Source: Massilioclostridium coli
GTDB lineage: Bacteria; Bacillota; Clostridia; Oscillospirales; Ruminococcaceae
Length of the DNA: 64,000 nucleotides
Reading direction: 5' to 3'
Assembly (NCBI RefSeq): GCF_900095865.1
Contig: NZ_FMIZ01000007.1
Location: 1,362,530 to 1,426,529, forward strand
The position numbers and the translations under genes were made by a program. Shown piece after piece: positions 1-8,001 of the stretch (positions are counted from its first letter, which is position 1; each line of letters opens with the position of its first letter). Under the pieces are notes generated by a model, which saw only the letters and a list, made by a program, of their open reading frames with translations, had not been told where the DNA came from and did no database searches.

Positions 1-526
1 TAATTTTTCCATAATTATATTTTTTATTATTGAAAATTACTTTAATTATTGCTACAATATTTTTGGCTTAATATACTGGAGCAAAACTATTTATTTGTAG
101 AAGGGAGGAACTTTGACTTTATCTATTTATCTATAATATGAATGAAACAAGCAAAAGGAGAATTAGAAATGAAACAAAAACAACTTACCAAACCAATTAT
201 TACGACAATCGATTTATTCTTCTTTGTTAAGTAAAATGAAAAATCTTATGTGAAAATCGTTTTATCCTGACTAGAATAAATAGAAAAACTATTCCAATAG
301 CATCACTAAAAGTTGATAGCTTATTTTTTAATTTATTTGTGGTTCGATCACCTATTTACTAACAACAGAATCTGTAATGCGTAATAAAAATTAATATTCC
401 TTTTAAAATTTATATAAATCTAGATCAAAGTTATCGATTAAAAAATGTCTCCTTAAAAATTGTGTTTTTTCAATATTATTCTTTATGTTATTCAAAAATA
501 AGTTAAATAAATTTTCAAATTAGTGG
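1..526. other. AT-rich region with no established gene
   Basis: This stretch is very AT-rich and holds no ORF of normal gene size. The only coding-like signal is a 21-codon ORF at 169-234, listed separately. The promoter of the aromatic operon begins at 527. No tRNA, riboswitch or repeat was recognised. Confidence 0.6.
169..234 (+). CDS. possible 21-residue micro-ORF
   Basis: An ATG follows a good ribosome-binding site (AAAGGAG, eight bases upstream) and opens a 21-codon ORF. The peptide begins MKQKQLTKPIITTIDL and ends FFFVK. The Lys-Pro near residue 9 followed by an Ile/Thr/Asp/Leu stretch loosely resembles the start of RiPP precursor peptides, but no modifying enzyme is nearby and the peptide stops early. 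It may be a translated micropeptide, a truncated precursor or chance. The ribosome-binding site is the main support. Confidence 0.25.
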   Translation: MKQKQLTKPIITTIDLFFFVK

Positions 527-555
527 TTGACAATCTGTTTTTCGTCTGCTATACT
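527..555 (+). promoter_or_regulatory. sigma-A promoter of the aromatic leader-aroF-tyrA unit
   Basis: TTGACA at 527-532 and TATACT at 550-555 are separated by exactly 17 bases. Transcription would start near 562, about 37 bases before the leader-peptide ATG and about 295 bases before aroF, which leaves room for attenuation. Confidence 0.85.
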
Positions 556-598
556 AACAGCAGAAAGAATAAATTCGATTCAGAGGAGATCAAACGTT

Positions 599-703
599 AT
601 GACAATGCAAAATAATAATTTTGTCTTTACATATTATTATTTTAACTGGGCTTACTTTTTTAGCGCAGGTAATTTGTGTTGTCATAAGTTAGAAAACCGA
701 TAA
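599..703 (+). CDS. aromatic-rich leader peptide (34 aa) of the aroF-tyrA operon
   Basis: A 34-codon ORF starts at ATG 599, ten bases after AGAGGAG (582-588), and stops at TAA 701. Codons 8-21 (620-661) read FVFTYYYFNWAYFF, so ten of fourteen residues are Phe, Tyr or Trp. The gene after the following terminator makes the first enzyme of aromatic amino-acid synthesis. That pairing is typical of ribosome-mediated attenuation, in which shortage of the charged tRNA stalls the ribosome in the regulatory codons. The peptide probably has no other function. The codon content and signals are seen directly. The mechanism is inferred, and leader-peptide control is less common in Firmicutes than T-box or TRAP control. 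Confidence 0.85.
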   Translation: MTMQNNNFVFTYYYFNWAYFFSAGNLCCHKLENR

Positions 704-754
704 TTGATTTATCCAAAATAGATGGAGCGGAAATTAGGTTGATAGCTTTTGACA
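680..754 (+). promoter_or_regulatory. candidate antiterminator of the aroF leader
   Basis: Bases 680-698 (TGTCATAAGTTAGAAAACC) lie in the last codons of the leader ORF. They are complementary to 737-754 (GGTTGATAGCTTTTGACA) as TGTCA/TGACA, AAG/CTT, a T-G wobble, TA/TA and AACC/GGTT, with two small interruptions. Bases 737-747 are also the 5' arm of the terminator, so the two structures exclude each other. A ribosome stalled at codons 8-21 would leave 680-698 free; one reaching the stop at 701 would cover it. Pairing was judged by eye. Confidence 0.6.
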
Positions 755-770
755 GCTATCAACCTTTTTT
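737..770 (+). terminator. attenuator terminator upstream of aroF
   Basis: A perfect 11-bp stem (GGTTGATAGCT with AGCTATCAACC, loop TTTGAC) is followed by six T residues at 765-770. It lies between the leader-peptide stop and the aroF ribosome-binding site, inside the transcript and before the first enzyme gene, as expected of an attenuator. Confidence 0.85.
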
Positions 771-856
771 GTTGCACAACTTATTATCTGCCAAATAAAT
801 GCCTGGGGAGATAATAAGTTGTAAAAACTCCCCTTAAGAATGAGGAGGAGTAAACA

Positions 857-1912
857 ATGAAAACCGCAGTTATGACGAAAGGATTGTTACCAATGATTGT
901 TATCTTAAAAGAAGGCGCACCAAAAGACCATGTAAACCATTTACTCAACGATTTGACCCAATTGGGACTAAAAACTGATGTCATCAAAGGGGAACACAAA
1001 CAGATTATCACCTTAATTGGTGACACCACCAAAGTGGATATCGAAAACCTGATGGCACGCCAGGTTGTAGAAAATGTACGCCGTGTATCCGAACCATACA
1101 AGGCTGCCAACAGAAAATTTCATCCAGACGATACCATCATAACAGTGGGTAACCAAAAAATTGGGCAAGGCTACTTTACTGTAATGTCCGGACCTTGTTC
1201 TGTCGAAACAGAAGAACAAATCGTTGAGGTTGCGGAACATGTAAAAGCCGCAGGGGCAAATTTCCTGCGTGGGGGCGCATTCAAACCCCGTACTTCCCCA
1301 TACTCTTTCCAGGGATTAGGTGCGACAGGGTTAGAATTGCTGTTGAAAGCAAAAAAGGCTACCGGTCTACAGATTGTCACCGAAATTATGAGTTTACGGG
1401 ATATTGACCTATTCGCCGATGTAGATATTATCCAGGTTGGCGCCCGCAACATGCAGAACTTTGAGCTATTAAAAGAATTAGGCCACTGCAATAAACCAAT
1501 CCTGTTAAAACGTGGTTTGGCAAATACCATTGAAGAATGGCTGATGAGTGCGGAATACATTATGGCTGGTGGCAACACCAATGTAATTATGTGCGAACGT
1601 GGTATCCGCACCTACGAAACAATGACAAGAAATACCCTGGATATATCCGCAGTTCCTCTATTAAAACAGGTTTCCCATCTTCCTGTCATCGTTGACCCAA
1701 GCCATGCAACTGGTTTGACTTCTTTGGTAAAACCATTGTCGAAAGCCGCAATTGCCGCTGGCGCTGACGGTGTTATGATTGAAGTACATAACTGCCCAAG
1801 CAAAGCACTATCCGACGGTGCACAATCCCTGACTCCTGACCAATTTGATAATGTAATGGAAAGCATCAAACGTCAGTTGGAGTTTGAAGGAAAAACCCTA
1901 TTAAAAGCATAA
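857..1912 (+). CDS. aroF: 3-deoxy-7-phosphoheptulonate (DAHP) synthase
   Basis: This enzyme condenses phosphoenolpyruvate and erythrose 4-phosphate to DAHP, the committed cytoplasmic step of the shikimate pathway. The 351-residue protein has an N-terminal ferredoxin-like/ACT-type domain (about residues 13-80), as in the Thermotoga and Bacillus Ibeta class, then the TIM barrel. Barrel landmarks include MSGPCSVE, LRGGAFKPRTSPYSFQG, QVGARNMQNF, LLKRG and VDPSHATG, which carry the metal and substrate ligands. GGAGG at 844-848 places the start at ATG 857. tyrA follows after ten bases. The leader and attenuator upstream suggest control by aromatic amino-acid supply, and the N-terminal domain of this class often mediates feedback inhibition. 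Confidence 0.95.
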   Translation: MKTAVMTKGLLPMIVILKEGAPKDHVNHLLNDLTQLGLKTDVIKGEHKQIITLIGDTTKVDIENLMARQVVENVRRVSEPYKAANRKFHPDDTIITVGNQKIGQGYFTVMSGPCSVETEEQIVEVAEHVKAAGANFLRGGAFKPRTSPYSFQGLGATGLELLLKAKKATGLQIVTEIMSLRDIDLFADVDIIQVGARNMQNFELLKELGHCNKPILLKRGLANTIEEWLMSAEYIMAGGNTNVIMCERGIRTYETMTRNTLDISAVPLLKQVSHLPVIVDPSHATGLTSLVKPLSKAAIAAGADGVMIEVHNCPSKALSDGAQSLTPDQFDNVMESIKRQLEFEGKTLLKA

Positions 1913-1922
1913 GGAGTAAGAT

Positions 1923-2774
1923 ATGAACATTCTTATCGTTGGATTGGGTTTAATTGGAGGAAGCTTTTGCCGTACCATAAAAAAACATACGACAGATACT
2001 GTGTTAGGAATGGATATTGACCAAAATACGGTTAATCAAGCAGTGGAATCAGGCGCGATCGACCGCCAGGCAAACTTTGAAGATATTTCCATTGCGGATT
2101 TAACTTTTGTTTGCCTCTATCCTCAACAAACCATTGATTTTATAACAGAACATGCTTCTCAGTTTAAACCTGGCAGTGTAGTTGCGGATACTTGTGGAAT
2201 CAAAAACCGAATTGTCAGCAATTGCGAAAAAGCCCTTTTACCCTATGGTGTCCACTTTGTTGGTATCCACCCAATGGCTGGCCGCGAATTTTCTGGTTTC
2301 TCCTATTCTACGGATAGTCTGTTCCAAGGGGCGAGTTTTATTGTAACTGCTTCCAAACAATCCAATCCAGATGCGGTAAATCTGGTAACGGATTTGGCGG
2401 TCCGGATGGGGTTCGGGGAAATTGTGCGGACATCGCCAGAGCAGCATGACAAAATTATTGCTTTTACTTCTCAGCTAGCCCATGTTGTTTCTAACGCTTA
2501 TATGAAAAGCCCTACCGCTTTATATGAGCGTGGATTTACTGGAGGAAGTTTCCAGGATTTAACCCGTGTCGCTATGTTAAACGATAAAATGTGGACTGAG
2601 TTATTCTGGTTGAACAAGGAACCATTGCTCTATGAAATCAATACGATCATTGCCCACCTCTCCCAATACCGAGACGCTTTATTAACAGGTGATCTTGCTA
2701 CCTTGCAACGTTTACTTTATGAGGGTAGCGAGCTAAAAAAACAGGATTTAAAGGCCAACGGAAAAATCAAATGA
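1923..2774 (+). CDS. tyrA: prephenate dehydrogenase
   Basis: The 283-residue protein is a TyrA-family NAD(P)-dependent enzyme that oxidatively decarboxylates prephenate to 4-hydroxyphenylpyruvate for tyrosine. The N-terminus has a Rossmann dinucleotide fold with GLGLIGGSF at residues 7-15. The family active-site segment HPMAGREFSGF follows near residue 116, and the C-terminal half is helical as in other TyrA dimerisation domains. No ACT or chorismate mutase domain is fused. It lies ten bases after aroF and must be cotranscribed, so the attenuator should control both. Its TGA overlaps the ATG of a decayed acetyltransferase gene. Confidence 0.93.
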   Translation: MNILIVGLGLIGGSFCRTIKKHTTDTVLGMDIDQNTVNQAVESGAIDRQANFEDISIADLTFVCLYPQQTIDFITEHASQFKPGSVVADTCGIKNRIVSNCEKALLPYGVHFVGIHPMAGREFSGFSYSTDSLFQGASFIVTASKQSNPDAVNLVTDLAVRMGFGEIVRTSPEQHDKIIAFTSQLAHVVSNAYMKSPTALYERGFTGGSFQDLTRVAMLNDKMWTELFWLNKEPLLYEINTIIAHLSQYRDALLTGDLATLQRLLYEGSELKKQDLKANGKIK

Positions 2775-3240
2775 AACAGTTTACAATTACAAAAGTAAAA
2801 TTTGATGATTTGCCGAAAATTTTCGCAATACAAAAACTTGATTTTGCTGAAGAAGCAGAGCACTGCCGGATTTTTTAATATACAGCCATTGACAGAAACA
2901 TTGCAAGAAGTAGAACAGCAATACCAAAAGGGAACTGTCATCTTGGAAGCAGTAAATCATATCCAAACAATAATTGGTTCCATCCGTGGTAGATTGGAAA
3001 ATGATACAGGATATGTAAGTAAATTATCTATTCACCCAGCATCACAAAATCAGGGGGTAGGTTCTTTCCTACTACACCACTTGGAGCTTTATTCCCCAAC
3101 TGTAATTTTTCCTTAAAGATAATCCAAAGAACCTTGCTTTTTACTAATCCAACGGGTTTTATCTTACTGATGAAAAACAAGAAGTCTTTTCTGTTACTCT
3201 TATAAAACGCTATAAACCAAAACTACTTTTATCCAGATAA
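2771..3240 (+). pseudogene. GNAT-family acetyltransferase, frameshifted remnant
   Basis: An ATG at 2771 overlaps the tyrA stop as ATGA and opens 35 codons (MKQFTITKVKFDDLPKIF...), ending at TAA 2876. Homologous sequence continues in another frame with NIQPLTETLQEVEQQYQKG and YVSKLSIHPASQNQGVGSF; the latter is the GNAT acetyl-CoA-binding segment (Q/R-x-x-G-x-G). A second frame break near 3100 leads to KDNPKNLAFY, an internal stop, then SNGF, the family's usual motif B region. Two frameshifts and an in-frame stop make the gene nonfunctional. It was probably the third, translationally coupled gene of the aromatic operon. Confidence 0.8.
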
Positions 3241-3353
3241 TTTCTTTGCGATATGAAACAAAAATCCGTCAATGTATTTAAACAGTTATCTTCTTTCCTT
3301 AAAATCCAGATAAATAACATCAAATAAAGTGTGCAAAACTTTAAAGCAAATGG

Positions 3354-3388
3354 AAAAGCTACTATGTTTTTTACATAGTAGCTTTTTC
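3354..3388. terminator. bidirectional terminator
   Basis: AAAAGCTACTATG and CATAGTAGCTTTT form a 13-bp stem with A and T runs on both sides. It can end the aromatic transcript on the plus strand and the 3.4-7.1 kb genes on the minus strand. Confidence 0.85.
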
Positions 3389-3397
3389 TTAATTTTT

Positions 3398-3922
3398 CTA
3401 TTCAACGGTAATTCCTGGCTTCCACTTATGTTCTCCCCAATAGGCATATTGCAAATTAGAATTTTCCGCTCTGATAACATATAACGAATCAATACCTATA
3501 TTGTCTGGATCAGTGGTATCTTTCGTAAATTGTTTGATTGCAAAACGGTATTGAGCTTTATCTGTTTCTACATCATAAGTGGAGAGTATGAATTTCCATT
3601 CACCTGTCTGATCCCTGCTTGCATCAGCGCCTCCTCCACCCCAATCATCATAGGAAACCATTTCTCCCTGAAAAAAATCAAATAAAGCAATAGCGTCTTT
3701 TTCAAAATTCTCTGAACTTTCTACTGCGTTTTTGGAAAACAATGTTTTTAAGGAATCTGTATCCCGGTTTTGTACTGCTTTTATCACTTGTTCAAAGTTA
3801 CGATTCGCAACCTCTGTGTCAGTGTCAAAAAGACGTTCCATTAAGTGAGGTCCTCTCAAAGAGCATGAACTGGAAAAAAGCACTAAAATACAGGCAAATA
3901 AAAATACACTTATCTTTTTCAT
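3398..3922 (-). CDS. DUF5104-type lipoprotein
   Basis: The 174-residue protein begins with a lipoprotein signal (MKKISVFLFACILVLFSSSC), with the lipobox Cys at residue 20. The mature part resembles small Clostridia lipoproteins annotated DUF5104, with the segment VIKAVQNRDTDSLKTLFSK, an acidic/Gly-rich turn (DDWGGGGAD) and a C-terminal beta-rich YWGEHKWKPGI. It would sit on the outer face of the membrane. Function is unknown. It follows the 343-residue membrane protein by about 40 bases and is the last gene before the terminator. The family assignment rests on remembered sequence character. Confidence 0.7.
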   Translation of the reverse strand: MKKISVFLFACILVLFSSSCSLRGPHLMERLFDTDTEVANRNFEQVIKAVQNRDTDSLKTLFSKNAVESSENFEKDAIALFDFFQGEMVSYDDWGGGGADASRDQTGEWKFILSTYDVETDKAQYRFAIKQFTKDTTDPDNIGIDSLYVIRAENSNLQYAYWGEHKWKPGITVE

Positions 3923-3962
3923 AACAAGATATCCAATTTATGAGATTTCATTTACCATCAAT

Positions 3963-4994
3963 TTAACCTTCCGGTTGGATCTCTATCTGAGAACTGGAAG
4001 ATTCCATAGTATCATCTTCTGTATAAATATTTGTTTGATTAGAAGATGTCTCATCTGTTTGAGTATTTTCAGTTTCCTCACTCTGTCCCTGGGAGGAAGC
4101 ATTACTAGCATCTGTTGAACTTGTTGTTTCTGTAGAAGATGTATTTTCTGTTACCTGTTCCATGCCTACGATATAAAACTGATTCTTCTCATCTGATTTT
4201 AATTGGTATTCTACATATTTAAAAGGTTCCTCCGTGTGGTTACCTTTCAAATTGCTACCCCAAGCATTATTCTGGGCAATATACCCAACCTTAATTAGAT
4301 ACATACCCTCTGATTTTGTTATTTTTTCTACTTTAGGACTATAATTTTGGAACTGAATTTCTTTTGGAACCATATACATCTTGGTATCTGGAGAATATTC
4401 AAAAATATATTCATTATCAGTAACAGCTACATTTTGATAGGTAATATCATTTCCAAATAACTTTTTAACATGAGATTCTACATCAACAGCTGGAATATAG
4501 ATAGAAAAATCATCACTTGCGTATTCAGATTGGTCAGTGTTTAAAATAATATCCCATAACGCAGCGGAAACGATAGTAGAATCCCCTAGTTTATTCATAT
4601 CATCTACTGGTGCAGGGTCTAGCATTACAACAGGAGTTAAAAATTGTTCAAATTTTGCAATTTCTTTCTGATTAGTCGCAACATCTCCAATTACATCAAC
4701 CAGTTTTATTCCTGTTACAATTACCCCGATTACTGCAAAAATACCAATAATACCACCAAAAACCACATTTTTATCCATATGGCGTAAACCATTCCAAAAC
4801 TTTTTCATGGTTAATACAAATTTATTTGGTCCATTATGATATTGCTGTTCTTCCTCCGCAGGTGCTGTTAATACAGCTTTTGGCATTTCTTTTTTGGAGG
4901 ATTCCGTCTTATCTAGGGTTTCCGTTTTTTGCGGTACAGATTGCTCTACTGGAGCCTGCTTCACATCTTGGTTTTGATCTTTCTGCTTACTCAT
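3963..4994 (-). CDS. single-pass membrane protein of unknown function
   Basis: The 343-residue protein has a long charged, Gln/Lys/Glu-rich N-terminal region (1-75), one membrane span at about 79-100 (VVFGGIIGIFAVIGVIVTGI), an extracytoplasmic domain of about 170 residues, and a Ser/Thr/Glu-rich low-complexity tail (about 285-343). The topology suggests a cytoplasmic N-terminus and a surface-exposed C-terminus. No family was recognised. An excellent AGGAGG site precedes ATG 4994. It starts 21 bases after proA ends, so it is probably the third gene of the proline operon, but nothing links it to proline synthesis. Confidence 0.8.
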   Translation of the reverse strand: MSKQKDQNQDVKQAPVEQSVPQKTETLDKTESSKKEMPKAVLTAPAEEEQQYHNGPNKFVLTMKKFWNGLRHMDKNVVFGGIIGIFAVIGVIVTGIKLVDVIGDVATNQKEIAKFEQFLTPVVMLDPAPVDDMNKLGDSTIVSAALWDIILNTDQSEYASDDFSIYIPAVDVESHVKKLFGNDITYQNVAVTDNEYIFEYSPDTKMYMVPKEIQFQNYSPKVEKITKSEGMYLIKVGYIAQNNAWGSNLKGNHTEEPFKYVEYQLKSDEKNQFYIVGMEQVTENTSSTETTSSTDASNASSQGQSEETENTQTDETSSNQTNIYTEDDTMESSSSQIEIQPEG

Positions 4995-5015
4995 ATAAGT
5001 GTCCTCCTGCTTTAT

Positions 5016-6257
5016 TTATCGAACCTGTCCTGTTCCATGGATAATATATTTAATCGTAGTCAGTTCAGGGAGCCCCATAGGACCTCTTGCATGAAGCTTT
5101 TGGGTAGAAATACCTATTTCTGCACCAAAACCAAACTCACCGCCATCGGTAAAACGGGTAGAAGCATTAACATAAACAGCAGCGGAATCTACCTGTGCAG
5201 TAAATTTCTCAGATGCTGGTAAAGAATTAGTGATAATCGCTTCTGAATGTCCTGTAGAATAGGTTTGGATGTGGGAGATTGCTTGGTCAATATCGTCTAC
5301 TACACGTACTGACATTTTATAATCCAAATACTCAGTAGCATAATCTTCTTCGGTTGCTGGAAATACACTTTTTCCTAAAATACGGATAGTTTCTGGACAG
5401 CCAAATAGCTGTACAGATTTTTTATCTAATTTTTCTTTCACCATTGGCAAAAATTCTTCCGCAACCGCTTTATGTACCAATAGACTTTCAGCTGCGTTGC
5501 ATACAGATGGACGGCTGGTTTTTGCGTTGTACACAATTTCAGCAGCCATTTCTAAATCTGCATCTTGATCTACATAGATATGGCAGTTTCCTGTACCAGT
5601 TTCGATAACAGGGACAGTAGCGTTTTGTACCACTGCCTGAATTAACCCGGAGCCTCCTCTAGGAATAAGCACATCCAAATAACCATTTAGTTTCATTAAT
5701 TGAGTGGAACTCTCTCGGGAAGTATCTGTAACCAGTTGGATAATATCTTTGGGAAATCCAGCTTGTTCTACTGCTTCTCGCATTAAGTCCACCAGTACCG
5801 TATTGGATTGGATTGCTTCTTTTCCACCACGCAAAATCACAGCATTTCCCGCTTTTAAGCAAAGGGTTGCAGCATCAACCGACACATTGGGACGGGATTC
5901 AAATATAATTCCAATTACTCCCATTGGAACACGCACTTTTGTAATTTTCAATCCATTTGGACGAGTAAATCCAGTTTCTACAACACCGGTAGGATCCTCT
6001 AACTGGATTAATTTCCTTACCGCATTTGCCATGGAATGAATACGTGCTTCATTCAATAGCAATCGGTCAATCATTGTTTCTGGAATTCCCATGGAACGAG
6101 CAGTTTCAATATCCTTCTGATTTTTTTCCATAATTAGCATAACAGATTGATCCAGTTTCTCAGCAATCAACTGTAAAGCTTCATTCTTTTGTTTTGTGGA
6201 AGCAGTATTAATAATGCTGGACACTGCTTTCGCATTTTTTCCTAATTGTTCAACCAT
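5016..6257 (-). CDS. proA: glutamate-5-semialdehyde dehydrogenase (gamma-glutamyl phosphate reductase)
   Basis: This enzyme reduces gamma-glutamyl phosphate with NADPH to glutamate semialdehyde, which cyclises spontaneously on the way to proline. The 413-residue protein fits the family length. Recognisable parts are RVPMGVIGIIFESRPNVSVDAATLCLKAGN-type cofactor-fold segments, IPRGGSGLIQAV, the catalytic-Cys region SVCNAAESLLVH, and the end motif FTDGGEFGFGAEIGIST. The start is placed at the second of two nearby ATGs because GGAGG is six bases from it and directly abuts the first. proB is 20 bases upstream, so both enzymes of the step are cotranscribed. Confidence 0.95.
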   Translation of the reverse strand: MVEQLGKNAKAVSSIINTASTKQKNEALQLIAEKLDQSVMLIMEKNQKDIETARSMGIPETMIDRLLLNEARIHSMANAVRKLIQLEDPTGVVETGFTRPNGLKITKVRVPMGVIGIIFESRPNVSVDAATLCLKAGNAVILRGGKEAIQSNTVLVDLMREAVEQAGFPKDIIQLVTDTSRESSTQLMKLNGYLDVLIPRGGSGLIQAVVQNATVPVIETGTGNCHIYVDQDADLEMAAEIVYNAKTSRPSVCNAAESLLVHKAVAEEFLPMVKEKLDKKSVQLFGCPETIRILGKSVFPATEEDYATEYLDYKMSVRVVDDIDQAISHIQTYSTGHSEAIITNSLPASEKFTAQVDSAAVYVNASTRFTDGGEFGFGAEIGISTQKLHARGPMGLPELTTIKYIIHGTGQVR

Positions 6258-6277
6258 AATCATCCTCCATTTCTATT

Positions 6278-7069
6278 TTACTGATGATTTACTGGGAAAT
6301 AAGTCCCTACTTTTTGTCCTTCTATTACTTGATACAACAAATCCGGTTCTTCCCCGTTTATTATAAACATTGGGATTCCTGCTTCTGTTGCAATTTCTGC
6401 TGCATGGATTTTCGTAATCATCCCGCCAGTCCCCAAAGAACTGCCTCGTCCTCCTGCAATTTCACGAATATGGTCATCAATAATATCTACTTGTTTAATT
6501 AATTGTGCTTCTGGATATTTGGCAGGATTCTTGTCGTACAATCCATCAATATCAGTAAGCAATACCAGTAAATCCGCTTTTGCTATCTTCGCTACAATAG
6601 CGGATAAGGTATCGTTGTCACCAAATTCAATTTCTTCGGTAGAAACTGTATCATTTTCATTAATAATTGGAATTGCGTTATATTGCAGCAACGCATTTAA
6701 CGTGTTCAACACATTTACTTCACGCCTGCCACCGTCAATAATATATTTTGTAAGCAATAGCTGGGATACAATGTGATTATATTCTCCAAACAGTTTATCA
6801 TATACATACATTAATTCACATTGACCAATTGCAGCACATGCCTGTTTGGAAGGAATATCAGCAGGGCGTTGTTTTAACCCCAATTTTCCAGAACCAACCC
6901 CTATAGAGCCGGAAGAAACTAGAATAATTTCTTTTCCAGCATTTTTTAAATCGGAAAGTACTTTTACCAGATGTTCCACATGGCGGATATTTAACATTCC
7001 TGTTGGATGTGCTAAAGTGGAGGTACCTACTTTTACGACAATTCTTTGTATATTCTTGGTATTTGCCAT
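6278..7069 (-). CDS. proB: glutamate 5-kinase, short form without PUA domain
   Basis: ProB phosphorylates glutamate to gamma-glutamyl phosphate, the feedback-regulated entry into proline synthesis. The 263-residue protein contains only the amino-acid kinase domain: VVKVGTSTL at the start, VSSGSIGVG, the substrate segment INENDTVSTEEIEFGDND, LLTDIDGLY, and the nucleotide loop GGRGSSLGTGGMITKIHAA. The C-terminal PUA domain of the about 370-residue E. coli type is absent, as in many Firmicutes. AAGGGG lies eight bases before ATG 7069. An extended -10 promoter lies just upstream. No T-box was seen. Confidence 0.95.
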   Translation of the reverse strand: MANTKNIQRIVVKVGTSTLAHPTGMLNIRHVEHLVKVLSDLKNAGKEIILVSSGSIGVGSGKLGLKQRPADIPSKQACAAIGQCELMYVYDKLFGEYNHIVSQLLLTKYIIDGGRREVNVLNTLNALLQYNAIPIINENDTVSTEEIEFGDNDTLSAIVAKIAKADLLVLLTDIDGLYDKNPAKYPEAQLIKQVDIIDDHIREIAGGRGSSLGTGGMITKIHAAEIATEAGIPMFIINGEEPDLLYQVIEGQKVGTYFPVNHQ

Positions 7070-7104
7070 TTCAATTACCCCTTAAAAATTTCTATATCCG
7101 ATTT

Positions 7105-7113
7105 ATTATAGCA
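7105..7113 (-). promoter_or_regulatory. extended -10 promoter element for proB
   Basis: On the minus strand TGCTATAAT forms a consensus extended -10. The -35 position 17 bases upstream (TTTTCT) is weak, which an extended -10 can offset. It lies about 36 bases before the proB start. Confidence 0.6.
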
Positions 7114-7140
7114 CAATTTGACGCAATAGAAAAGTTAATT

Positions 7141-7986
7141 TTATAAACTTTCCGCCAGCACTTCCCGTTTGGCGTGTTCAATTTGATATTTTGCAAATAA
7201 TGCTAGTTCTACTGATAGATAAGGAATGACAAAAATAATAGGGATAAATATTACACACAACACCAATAATGGAACCATACAAATCAATAACATAATTAAT
7301 TGGAACCGTTCCCCCTTCATTATACAGGAAGATAACCGAATCATTTGTGCTATTTTCAAAGAACTATCTTCTACAAATAAAAAACCCACCAAATAGTATT
7401 TAGAACAAACATAAATAAAAAAGATTAATCCTGTAAATAACAACAGCCAAGTAAATCCTAGCATGACCCAATAAATATAAGCACTATAATAGCCAGAAGA
7501 CTGATAAAACCAAGCTAAAGAATATATAGCACAGGCAGGTAATAAAGATACAATCAGATATCCTAACATTCGGAAAAAAACGGATAAGATAATACCAATA
7601 CTGTGAAAATAGCGTTTTGCGCTGGTATAAAAATAAAATATCAAAGCAATAGGGGAATTCTCACCGGAAGCCACTGCATATGCCCATTTAATACCACCAA
7701 ACCAAATAGGAGATACCAAAAATAGTGAAACAATCCCCACAATCAGTAGGGTAACCAGATGGGCTACTGTATCATATTGGCCACTGCTAATCCATTTTTG
7801 TACAGCAGTAATAGAGCTAAACAAATTTTTGTATCCAGAACTGGATAAAAAAGTATATATTGTCTTTTCTACTAGTAATAACAAAATATGGATACTTAGG
7901 AAAACCAAGCCAATGGCTATCCCTTTGCTCCAGTTTGCCTGTAAAGCACGTCCGGTATTCCTTCTGATATGGCTGTTGACTGTCAT
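7141..7986 (-). CDS. polytopic membrane protein of unknown function
   Basis: The 281-residue protein has about five or six hydrophobic spans, including IAIGLVFLSIHILLLLV, LLIVGIVSLFLVSPIWF, YWVMLGFTWLLLFTGLIFFIYV and LLICMVPLLVLCVIFIPIIF, and a short basic N-terminus. Overall build resembles DUF975-type Clostridia membrane proteins, but I cannot assign a family firmly. It lies 15 bases after the histidine phosphatase gene, so the two are probably cotranscribed. Confidence 0.75.
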   Translation of the reverse strand: MTVNSHIRRNTGRALQANWSKGIAIGLVFLSIHILLLLVEKTIYTFLSSSGYKNLFSSITAVQKWISSGQYDTVAHLVTLLIVGIVSLFLVSPIWFGGIKWAYAVASGENSPIALIFYFYTSAKRYFHSIGIILSVFFRMLGYLIVSLLPACAIYSLAWFYQSSGYYSAYIYWVMLGFTWLLLFTGLIFFIYVCSKYYLVGFLFVEDSSLKIAQMIRLSSCIMKGERFQLIMLLICMVPLLVLCVIFIPIIFVIPYLSVELALFAKYQIEHAKREVLAESL

Positions 7987-8001
7987 TCTATCACTTCCAT
8001 T

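Noticed and set aside
703-856. T-box riboswitch upstream of aroF
   Set aside because: No T-box motif (AGGGTGGNACCGCG-like) is present; the hairpin is explained by the leader-peptide attenuator.
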